From positions 34,202,289 to 34,266,288 of the forward strand of contig NC_054869.1 in the NCBI RefSeq assembly GCF_018320785.1: a stretch of DNA of 64,000 bases, written 5' to 3'. This stretch comes from Cheilinus undulatus (lineage: Eukaryota > Chordata > Actinopteri > Labriformes > Labridae). Position numbers and translations under genes: made by a program. Below the pieces are notes generated by a model that saw only the letters and a program-made list of their open reading frames with translations, searched no databases and was not told the DNA's origin. This document shows, one piece after another, positions 24,011 through 34,962 of the stretch (its first letter is position 1; every line of letters begins with the position of its first letter).

Positions 24011-25452
24011 TGATTATGTGATGAGCTCTATCCTCTAAAAAACTACAGTGCGCCCCCTTGACAGCTGATGGACACTTTTAAATATGACATTTCTTTTCCA
24101 AAAACATACTTTCTATAGTAAAAATAGTGGCCTCCTGTCATAGTTGTGTACACTTAAGCTGCAGCAATGACACGTGTGCTTGTTTCACCTTATCATACTG
24201 CTTTTAGCAGCTCGGAGATTTGGACCAAAATAATATACTTTTTGAGGTGAATGGCACACGATACATCTTGATTTCTTTTAAGTTGCAAGCCAAATCTGCA
24301 TGGGGAAAATGCCAATGTCACACACTTTTATTAACAGTCAACTGCAAAATGTCAACATGAAGCCTGCATAATAAACTACATACAAATTAACTTTCCATCT
24401 GTGGGGGAGAAAAATACAAAAACTCCCTCAGTAAAATCATCTTTCCTTCTTAAAAAAAAGACACTTAATTCCCAATTTAGACAAAACATTTCATATAGAT
24501 TAACATATGGTTAACAGGCATATTACTGTTAGTAGTTTGTTCTTTTTCAGAGCGTTAGGCCTGGGGTCTGCATCTTTAAAGCTCTGGGACCTGAGGAAAA
24601 AAGTGTCTTTCATTTTCTTTTTTAATGTGATTTCCTGTCAATTTGGTCTTTAAAAAAACAACCTACTATTTTGACTTTTTGAAAATTATTTTTTTTTTAA
24701 ATTTTACAGCATGTCCACTGTAGTGGACACTGGGACTATTTTCATATAAAACCACAGCCCTGTGTAGAATTGAAAACCTGACAAAAAATAACTTTAATGC
24801 CATATTAACAACATATTTTCATAGAAAAAAAATAAAAACATGTTGTTTTTTATTTAAAGGAATATATCAATCTAAAAGGGGAAAAAAACATCTTGGGTTT
24901 TCATTTGCATAATAATAAGGATGCTACGTGTTCTTTTTAAAATGAACCCATTGTTATCAAATGTTTGTAGCTCTTGATAGCTCCCCTTGACCCCCTTTTT
25001 TTTTAAATCTGAACAGTAAATTACCAAAATAGCTATTACATAACTACATTTAGATCCATGTATTTGCTGAACCTATTTGATTATTACCTTCAGAGGTGAT
25101 AAACCCAGAAGCAGTTTCTCTTTTTGGTTTTCAGAGGAACATCTTGCATTTGGTGCACCTCATTTATGTTTTGCCTCTTCAGCCCTTATTTCTGCATCGT
25201 TCTGCATGGCTGATGTCAACCATCTCAGGCATTTGTGTGGCTCCTGAAACTATTCATACTTGTCATTCTTGATCCACATCTTTGCTCCTCATCTCTAGCT
25301 GTGTCTGTTTCTGTATCTGTCTGGTTTTCTGAACCCTTTACACCATCATCTCCATCTTCACCATCTTCTTCTATCACAGGTTCAAACTTATCCTCATCTC
25401 TCTCCTCATCTGACAGGTCCAAATATGAGTCTCCCTCAACTATCCTGTAAAG

Positions 25453-26224
25453 CGGGGGTTCTCAAACTTTTGGGGGCTAGAGGGCAGAAAATTTCCCAAG
25501 GACCCCCACAGAAACCCTCAAGCTGATTAAACATATGTTAACTGTCATTTCTACTCCTAGACGCTGTATTTTAAACTCTTCAACCTAAATACAAGCTCTT
25601 GTCCAGTTAAGAGTGGCTTCTTACTTTTTGGGATCCTTTGAGCAGCCAAATAAGAATCCCTCTGTGCTTTTTCTGAGGTTGTGGTCGGGTTCACCATTCC
25701 TGTTTTCTGGCTATTGTATTCCTCACCCTTTTGGCAGACAATATCTTTGTTTTGTCCTTAAACTCTGCATGCTTTGTTATCAGATGAGGCTTTAGCTTGG
25801 CAGGCTTCATGGCTTCACATGAAGACACACAACACATTTTGGTCTTCTGTCGCTGTTCTTAGTAAAACCGAACTCCAGACAGCTGTCATCTTATTTTCTC
25901 AGTTTAGCCGGTTTGGGCCTAGCATCACTTGATGAAGTGTGTTTAATATTTATCCATTGTTGCTAGCTGGACCTGCATCCTGAGCAAAATGACTGATGCC
26001 TGATGTGTGATAGATTTACGTGATGTGTCACAATCATACCTGAGTTTTTATCGGCCCAAAGCTGACATACGTGGGAGTCATTGGTTTAGTATGCTTGTTT
26101 TATGGCGCTGTGGTCCCTGTATGTATTTATTTGCTTTTTAATGACATGGCATTACTTTAATCATTTATTTTGAATTATTTTGCAGACCCAAAGGGGTCCC
26201 CGGACCCTAGTTTGAGAACCACTG
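25453..26224. mobile_element. hAT-type DNA transposon (non-autonomous)
   Basis: The left end CGGGGGTTCTCAAACTTTTG and the right end CTAGTTTGAGAACCACTG are inverted repeats of the very common GGTTCTCAAACT hAT terminus. The 8-bp direct repeats CTGTAAAG (25445-25452) and CTGTAAAT (26225-26232) flank it with one mismatch. The interior (770 bp) shows no transposase. Confidence 0.85.
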
Positions 26225-29200
26225 CTGTAAATGATTCTTTCTGCTTCAGTTCTGTCTACTACAACTATGTAGTTAGAAAATACATGAATGTGGTCCTGAT
26301 GTCCACTAGAATTTACATTCATAAAAAGGCAACTATTTCAAAAAAAGAAAATCATAAATTACTTCAAATATCAAATAAACAATTCCTGACACATCAATTA
26401 ACAAGAAAATATATGATTATCATGGCAAAAAAGACAAATAGCAAAAAATATCTGACTTACATTTGCTCTTCCTATAAAATGTGCTCATTCCTATATCGGC
26501 CATTTTGGAAGATGCTGGGAGAAAGTTCCCAGCATCCCAACTGACACATGGCACATCACTGGAAAGCCCAGGATGTCCTCTTTAAAATACATCAGGAATT
26601 GTTAGGGTAGCTTTAAAGAGTTAAAAGATAAGCATGTGAACTCAATGTCCACTACAGAGGACACAAGTGAAAGGTCTGGGTCCCAGGAGGATATACTGTA
26701 CTGTCTAGCCCTACCAGGCCTTCAGATATAAAAAGCAGCTTAATACAAAATACAGTACAGTCTATGCCATCTTTACAATGTTGTAATGGTCATTTTCCAA
26801 GAGTATTTATATTTTTGTCCACAAAATTAATATAAAAGTAGATATCAACCTACAAATTGTGTTCAAAGTTAAGTCAATGAGCTGTTAAAATAGATTCAGA
26901 TAAACTGGTCAAATTAAATTGCAACTGAATGAATTTGTGTGTGTAAAAATCTGCATCTGCAATGTAACCAAGGACAGGCAGAAAAAAGGAGGTTGTAGAG
27001 AAAATGGTAAAGTTGCTTGAATGGTCTGCATTTGCACGCTGAGAGTTTTATACCTGACCATTAGCTCCAACCTTATTTCTGACCTTATTTTAAATCCACC
27101 TTTTATTCACGCTTTACTCATTACTAGTTTGAAAAATTACACTTAAGCTTCAGGCAGCAATTTTTCTTAAATGATCTTTAAATTTAGTTCATTGCTCTGG
27201 CCACTAGATGAGGCTCTTACCATAAAACAGCATGGTTATCACCTCCATGGCATAGATTTTCTAATACCCGGCCAACTTAAACACAGAGTGTGCATTTTAA
27301 CAGTCTGACCTTACAGTTGGTTTCATCAGGTTAAAGGCTAAGCTAAGAAAGTGGGTTTACATCAGAGCTTTTCATATTGGTTTCTCTTTAAGGGAATCCT
27401 GCATATTAAAACACACTGACTTTACTGGATAACATAAATCTTTTATGTATATAGTCTTTTATCTGTGTGTTGTACAAATAACAACAAAGGATTCCTACAT
27501 TTTTAAGAAAAAATCCAAAATGGACTCACATAGTTGCCATTGTTGTGCAATACACTCTGAGTAGTAATGGTTGTTCTGCTCATCTTTTTGATTATACTCA
27601 CCTCAATCCAATTTTTTTTCCTTATAATTCTCTTCTGTTGAGCTACACTGGGGTTATAATCAAAAGGCTTGAAGGATGACACTCCTGAGGAGGAAGACCA
27701 GTGTGAGCATTACATCACTGCAGAGTGTGACAGCCTACACGTGAATCTATTTTTTAAGTGTAGGACTCTAGAGTGGTTCTTTGTACAACATGCATACAAA
27801 AACACTCCTGCTAATCCAATAAATTCAGCGTGTCTTAATATGTAGTGTTCCTTTTAAATGTATTATGGTACTTCTCAAAATTTTGATGCTCAGTAATTGC
27901 AAAACCTGATACACTCAACTCCCAGACAACTTCTCACAACAATTTAATGCAGCTGAGACATGCTAAAATAGTCATTCGCTAAGATAAAACAGCAGTACAT
28001 AAAGTGTCTTAACTGTATATAAACCTAAACAACCATCTTCAACATCCTTTTCCTAGTTTTCCACAATCAACTTCAGAAGAGCACATTAACTTTCAGTGTC
28101 TGAAGAACAAAACTTCTACAGCATTAGCATTACCTCCACTTGGCCAGTTTTAACTTCCATGTAAATGACATTGCCATGATTATGTTTTATTTTTGGACGT
28201 TTATCTTGTCACTGCAGAATACCTGCAATTTAGCGTTTTTGTACTGCAAGTTCTTTGGTTGAAATAAAAAATAATGAATGTTAAATTGTGCTAAAATTGC
28301 CTTTTTATTGTGTTCTGTAAGGATTTATTTCCATTGTTTCTTTCTGCTTTCTTTGTATTATGTGTTCCTTCCTGTGTTCAATTTTAAATAAGTGTATTCC
28401 TCATTTGTTTCATTAATTAAAGTCTGTTTATATCTTTCCGCTGTCATGCTTTAGCTGTGTCGCCCTGTCTTTTTTGGATTGCGTGAGAGACTGAGGAAGA
28501 CTCACTGGCACCTGCAACTGCCAGACAAACAGACAAATGAAATATCAGGGAAGGAATGGACAGCTGAATAGACAGAGAACAAGGCATCCTAATTGGTCAT
28601 TATTTCCTTGCTAATCTATATTTTCCTCCCTGCTAACCCCCAACACAGATGTGAGGAAAGGGGGAGGGGAGTAGGGGGGTCCACTAAGGTCTGTTCTCCT
28701 CTCAACAGCGGCTGGAGCGCTGACCGTGAACATTGCTGTGTGCTTTTGTGTCTTGTTTAGAAAAGGGAAGGAGACTCAGTGGCAACCAGCAGAGGAGGGA
28801 GTGGAGGTCAGGGTTGAGACTTGCAGGTGGTGCTGGTGGTTAATAACTGAAGAGCCAGTAGACCATAACCCTGCCCAAAACACACACATGTGCACTCATG
28901 TGAAGGGAGGAACCTTGAACATTTGAGAGAATTTAGGTGCATTTACTGAGTGTTAAACACAACCAATCCAGACGAGCAAAGCAGCCAAAAGCAAAACATT
29001 CTCATCATCCATTCATCTACCCTAACATGGCCTGCTGCCACCTGGAAATATGCAACAGCACAAAAGAAGCCTAGTTGGGGAGTGCGTGTTTGCGTGCGTT
29101 CTGTCTAACACCCCTGCTTGCAGCACAGCCAGGTCAAAGCAGCACAGAGGTGTCGGACAATGTGGCGCTGTGGTACAAATTAGACGTCTGGGAGACACGG

Positions 29201-30048
29201 TGGCGCTTGGAGGGTGGAGGGCAGGGCACTTGGCATGAGGGCTACTCCACTTATGTTACTCTGTGAACACAGAGTGGAACACACAAAGCACTCTGCATGA
29301 AAAGCAAAGTGGAGCAACAGTGTTATTGTTAACTGTTTTTTTTTCACCTTAAGAATGAAGACCAATATTCTTTTGATGTTTAATTCTCTTTGCATTATGT
29401 TGCAGAATTAGTTTTGACAGAAAAAGGGATATTCTACAAAACATCTTTGAAGTCTGTAAAGCATCAAATAGTATGTATTGCAAGTTTGATATATGACTGA
29501 CAACCTCCGGGGTCAAATTTCATTCATGAAAAAAGTGAAGAGTGTATGGATTAAGTTTCAAAATCATAACAAATTTAGCAACAAACTTTGCTCTGGGAAA
29601 CTGTGAGCAATTGCAGGAAATATGCACCTCTCTAAACTGTCAAAAACAGCAATCCAGATTCTCCAAATTCCGTGATCCATTGGCAATGCACATGCAGAAG
29701 CATCGCTAGCCAGCAAAAATGCAAACTTTTATGTAGAAACTTGAAGCACACCACTAAGTGGGAGAACCAAGATGCTACTGCGCTAAATGCTTTTATAACA
29801 TTGTAATGCTAGGAAACATTAGTATGCACCACAGAGGGTTACTGAGTTCTTTTTGTCCCCATCCCCCAAAAATAAGAAAAGCTGAACCTAAAAGTGATGA
29901 AAAGCCTAAATACATGAATGACTTGAACACAGTTTTGAGTCTTTGTTTACATTCATATTTTTCCCAAAAGAGCAAGTTTTGATCTTCCTTTACACTTGCC
30001 ATCCTGTAATCACTTATTTTGTTTATGAATCAGTTATAGTGCATGTAG

Positions 30049-30058
30049 TTTATTTATT
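30049..30058 (-). other. Polyadenylation signals of the UGT gene
   Basis: Two overlapping AATAAA hexamers on the minus strand (plus TTTATTTATT) lie about 130-140 nt past the UGT stop codon. Confidence 0.55.
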
Positions 30059-30187
30059 GAACATTGCAGTTTTTAGAGTGGCAAGACCTATACTTTTCAA
30101 TTTAGGGGTAAAGAACAGAACAAGTAGAAGATGAATAGAACTGAGTTATGGATCTGAGGTGAAGTGAAAACAAAATAATTAGCACTT

Positions 30188-33100
30188 TCATTGTATCTTT
30201 TTGCATTTATCCCTACTATTCTTGTTCCTAAACAGAGTCCAGCAGAAAACTACTGGTCCAAGAAGCCCCAGGCAGAGAAGAAGCATCAAGTCCAACAGAT
30301 ATCTCTGGTACCAGGGCTGCTCCAGGGAAGCTGGCCTTAGATGTTTTCCACCTCCGGTGTGCAGGATGTGCTCCACCCACTGGACCAATCGGAGGGCTGG
30401 AGGGACAGGATGGGATCTGTGGATCCTGCTCAGGGATGAAGCTGAAGACTTGAACCTAAAAAGGTGAAATGAAATGAGAACATTTTGAAATAGAAATTGG
30501 TGAGCATATCCACACATCTCTGCAGGTTTAATAAGTCATCCAGTTTTATACCTTTTGTCTTGTATTAGTGTCTGAATAGTGGCACTTAGCAGTTCTCTGG
30601 TGACGTGTGTGGGGTTGATGGTGAGGCCAAGTCCCTTTGTTTCAGCCCTCACAACATTATCAAACTGGTCCCCAAACAGAGGGATTGCCAGCACAGGGAC
30701 AGCATGGTACACTGCCTGGAGCAGGCTGTTCTGCCCACCATGGGTAATAAACAGAAGTGTTTTTTCGTGTCCTGGGGTAAACAGAACAATAGAGACAAAC
30801 GTCATTAATGAGTGGCGGAAGAGAGAGTGTTGTAGGGAAGCAAGGGCTGGTAAAATGAGAACAGTTGGTTCAAAGGGGTCAAAGTTTAAATAGTGTGGAT
30901 TAAATTATGCAGAAAGCATTTTACCAAAGGGTGGGGGGGGGGCTTACACACCCATCATTTTTCTTACCGTGATGCAGCACATATGAAGGTTATCTCTATG
31001 ATCACTCCTGCTGTGTTTATAACTTGCTCTGTTTATAATCCTTTTGGGTTAAACCAGGTTTACCAAACACTTAAAGCAAGGACTTCAGTCTTTAGTATTT
31101 CTTTAAATATTTAGCAGAGACTAGTGCTGCAGTGCAGCAGAGACACTGTCTCCCTCTGCTGCAGTTTTCTATCCCTTTACCCACAGTGTCTTAAAGGAAT
31201 CTGCAACATTATACCCTGATGTTACATTTCTGGCTTCCCTCAGACAATCCACAATGCCTCTAATAAACAAACCGTCTTAGTGTGCATCTTAAAAAGAATC
31301 AGTCCTCTCTTTTTGTAACAAAGACTTAAGTTAAGACAGTGCTTACCCAGGAGGTCATTGAGAGGCAGCCAGTTTACCAGCCGGACGTTTGCAGGTCTGT
31401 CCAGCTGAGCTGGCCATCTCTTTTGGTCATACCTGTAAAGACAATATAGCTGGTTGAAGAACTTCCCTTTACATCCATATTTATGTGTTTATAAAAACTG
31501 CACTGTGGCACAGTTAAATTCTGCGATTAATAAATGAATTGCATCATGCTTTTACCTCCAGAGCACACCCTGTGGGATCCTTGAGAAGCCCTCCACTAGC
31601 TCCTCAAGCAGGGGGTCCACAGAGACTGAAGACACCATTGATCCCAGAGTGACAACAATGACACCTGCCTCTCCAAAAGCAGAGATCCACAGTGCAAGAT
31701 CCTGACAGCCCAAACAGTTTGGGCCAGAGGAAATATGTGGAGTGAAATAGCAGTGTGAAGATGTGCAGGATGAGAAAGAAATAGGGGTACAAATGGAAGA
31801 AGATAAGTTCAGGGGGATGTGTGAGTGAAAAGGGAAAGAGGACAAAGTGTAAATCAATTTAAAAACCCTCAGTCTCACTGAGATGTATGAATGATTAGTG
31901 AAACAAGGAGGAAAAGAGACCTGTTCAGGTGGCTTTGCAGGTTTATTTAGCAGACCACCCACTAGCACAGTATAGGGCATCAGTGGCTGCGGGAACTCCA
32001 ATGAAAAGTCAGTGTTGAAGGCCCAGAGTTCAGCTCCTTGATGTAACTCTTCTAGACCACCAGGGGGTGAGCTGGACTGGAGGTGGCGCTCAGCTACTTC
32101 CTTAAATGCAGCCCAAACACATGCCTGACCTTTGAGACAATACAAGATTTATAAAACATTGTTGTTTTTAAAAAAGAAACCAGATAGATTTAATGTATAA
32201 ATGAACTTTTGAATGTAACACTGTTCTCACCTACAGGGGCCAGGCATGAATAAAATAAGTTTTTAGCCCGACCCCAGAGGTTCATGTGGTCAGACAGCTG
32301 GGAGCTGAAGACAGGGATGTAGGAGACTGGACTTGGAAGAGCAATGGACAGAGGACCATTCAGTGTTCCAGGATAGAAAGCTATGTAGTTTATACCTGAA
32401 GTAAATCAAAGGAGAGTGCATGGAGCTTTGAACTACTATTGATTAATTCACAGTGCTAATAACTCAAAATTGGTTTAAATGAAAATGCTAAAAATGTATC
32501 AAATATCTGCAATCTTTAAAATAATTTTTGGCAAGGTAACAAATACATCTTATAGTTGTAATGCTAAGAGTAGGATAATTGTTACTATAGCATCAAACAA
32601 AACAAGATGGACAGAAGATGTACCAAGTTTGCGAGCCAGGATGAAGGAGCAGGGGTTAAAAGCATCAAGGATGGCGATGTCATAGCGCTCCCCCTTTAAG
32701 AAAGTTAGAATCTCTTTGTCCCCTAAGAGTTTGTCACATTGATAGGACAGGTGGCTCATGAAGTTAAGAAAGTTACTAAAAGTATCCCTGAGGAAAAGAA
32801 AATGAAGGAGTAAGTAAGAAAAAGGCAGGACAATTGCTACAGGACCAGTTTAAGTCTGTATAGGCATTAGTGTAAGATAATCTGAAGAGCCTTTAAAATG
32901 CTGATTGAAAACCAGACTTGAGATCACACAAAGATTAAGCAGCTTAATCAAGAAGAGAAATTCCTTTAAATCTGTTTGATACCTTCCCAAGAAAAACTGT
33001 GTCTGCTGCTGCAGGAACCAGCCATTGTATTCTTTGATATATTCCTCTCCTAAGGACCAAGTGCTCGTCTGATAACTGTCTGCTCGTCCGACATAGGAGA

Positions 33101-33666
33101 AACCTGGCCACAACATGAAAATGAGAAACATTAAAGTAGGGTAAAGATGGGAGACCAAGTTGGATTATGCTTTAATTCCACAGGTACATCTATGTGCCTA
33201 ATTTATGTATGATTTACCTGTAATGACAGGGTTGCCAAGTTGCAACAGCATGCGGACCTCATGGCCATGCTGACGTAAGTTGTGAGAAATTTCATCTAAT
33301 AATAAGTAATGGCTTCCTCCTGGAAGAAGACAAAGTCTCAATGATTTTGTTATTTCATTTGAAGGAAGTGATCCTTTTTTACAACCTGTTAGTTACAAAT
33401 ATAATGCAGCATCTTTTCTTCACAAATAGTTCTTCACAAAACAACAAATTGCCCTAACTGTATTTTTGTACTTATCAGTCTTAGAGGTTGATGATTTTTC
33501 TTCTCAAATTTCTCAACAAATGATTTTTACACCTCTATCCCAGTTAGAAGAGAGCCCATTCACAAGAACAGCTCAACTACTCACCAATTAGACAGACAGT
33601 CAGGATCTTGGCAGACTGAAGTAGTGGAAGAGCCAGAAGAGAAAACATCCAAAATACAATCCCCAT
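30188..33666 (-). CDS. ugt3: UDP-glycosyltransferase, UGT3A type (complete)
   Basis: ER-membrane enzyme that moves a sugar from a UDP-sugar to lipophilic acceptors. Ten exons: 33666-33585, 33319-33218, 33103-32983, 32787-32624, 32395-32231, 32129-31921, 31701-31556, 31432-31347, 30771-30552 and 30455-30188, totalling 1563 nt, 520 residues. The start MGIVFWMFSLLALPLLQS is a signal peptide ending before AKILTVCLIGGSHYLLLDE, very like human UGT3A AKILTISTVGGSHYLLMD. The UGT signature FITHGGQNSLLQAVYHAVPV..IPLFGDQFDNVVR lies in exon 9. A C-terminal membrane anchor (DLMLLLCLGLLGPVVFCW) is followed by a short basic tail ending KKIQ, a KKXX ER-retrieval motif. UGT3A is preferred over UGT8 from the N-terminus, the THGGQNS box and the neighbouring SPEF2. 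Where human UGT3A1 has Asn before GDQ, this protein has Phe, as in UGT3A2. Confidence 0.9.
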
Positions 33667-34962
33667 GTTGTTTTTAGGGTACCCCACACTGACTTCCAGC
33701 CAAAGTTGTCTAAAAATAGTCGCCCAATTCAAAAATAAGCTGTGATGAAAAATTTTCCACGTGAACCTGAGAAAGCTTGTCCTCCTTTGTAACACCGCAA
33801 CAGAGTTAGAGATCCAGCGAGCAAGCGAAGCAGATTGGTCCTGAAACAGAGTCTGGAAAAACTGAATGTTTTCAAGAAGAATTTAGCAAGAAAGATGCAG
33901 GGTAATCAACTCAAAGTGGAACATTTTGCGTGTCAAGTCAGGTTTCAGAGTCCTCTTAGCAAAGATTATTTTATACAGTCGGCACTGTCAAGATGAAAAA
34001 GGATGAATTCCAAATCCTTATTTTGTTGCCTTGAATATTTCCAGCATGCTTTGTCTGGCAACAAGTGCGAAGGATCCATAATTAAGGAGCAGACTTATTC
34101 CAAATCATTCAGAAGGTTTTCCATGAGCCTGTACATACATATAACTCGCATGTAAAAGGCCTGCTTTCTCTAAAAGTCAGACACCGACAAATCCAGGAGT
34201 CCTGCTTCTGTAGTGATAATTAAAGGGAGGGAAAGAAAGGGCGGTGGGTCAGGGGGGAGTGGGGGGTTCCCTGAACCCTCCATGTATCAAATTAGAGAAA
34301 TGTTAACAGGAGTTAACCCTTCTGTTTATAAGTACAGAACAGCACTTATTGATAAAATTGATGATTTTGTTGTTGAAACTGTAATTGAGTGAATTAACAA
34401 TGCTATATTGATTTTCTGTATCTTTAGCACTAAGAACAACTTTATTTACACACCCCTTCCCTTTTTTAATTTCCTCATTTTTTCCTAAACAGCATACACA
34501 CCAACTTGATTGGTTGTGGATTCTCTGGCAGGCAGTTGCTGGCAAGTCAGGCTTGACATGTAGGTTATCCTGGACAATGCACTCATTGTAGCTGCAACCA
34601 ATGCTGTTCTGTGTCGGGGAGGTCATTAGAAAAACAAGTCAGTCAGAAAAACTGCTGGAGTGTATCAGAAAAAAAGATGAGTAAGAGGGGTCAATCCCGC
34701 CATCATTGACGTTATTGTTGCCATTTCAGTTATGTTCTCCTCTGAGCCTCTACCAATAGCAGTCATGTCTACATACTGAAACAAGCTCCTGTTGCAAGTT
34801 TATTTATTTAACACTGCAGTGAGGGGCACAATCATGAATTCAGAATACTTGAAAATAACTAACAATATATATATGTGATATATATATGTGATATATTGTG
34901 ATGCCATGAGATGGAAATCTTTTTGATAGAGTCAGCTGTATGCATTATAAAAGCTTTATCCT
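33667..34962. other. Interval between UGT and SPEF2
   Basis: Holds the UGT 5' flank (no TATA box I would commit to), SPEF2 polyadenylation signals on the minus strand (plus TTTATTTATT at 34799-34808, about 155 nt after the SPEF2 stop) and a short TATATATATGTGA tandem at about 34865-34905. No further gene is seen; IL7R and CAPSL, expected here in a mammal, are not recognisable. Confidence 0.5.
34865..34905. repeat. Short TATATATGTGA tandem
   Basis: Two to three copies of ATATATATATGTGAT just past the SPEF2 stop codon, inside its 3' UTR. Confidence 0.7.

Larger units (their letters stand above)
24011..30187. other. Gene-poor interval between PDXP and the UGT gene
   Basis: About 6.2 kb of mostly AT-rich sequence. 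The only structures I can support are the hAT element at 25453-26224, a pair of inverted GTCCACT palindromes at 24713 and 26647 that may mark an older element around it, and weak UGT polyadenylation signals at 30049-30058. Short open frames in 28726-29395 show no protein similarity I recognise and no splice context. Confidence 0.55.

Noticed and set aside
25225-25422. Acidic minus-strand ORF as a host gene
   Set aside because: It is short and low-complexity with no splice context, and lies between possible transposon ends; treated as part of a possible element, not a gene.
26170-26544. Plus-strand ORF of 124 codons
   Set aside because: It starts inside the hAT element and runs into AT-rich unique DNA; lysine/asparagine-rich composition is what random AT-rich sequence gives.
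28726-29395. Cluster of short ORFs in the PDXP-UGT gap as a lost IL7R or CAPSL
   Set aside because: No fibronectin-III, WSxWS or EF-hand pattern can be seen in any frame, and no exon-like splice pairs.
32057-32070. Second CTCF-like motif CCACCAGGGGGTGA
   Set aside because: It has one mismatch to the core and lies in a UGT coding exon, where it is explained by codons; a chance match is likely.
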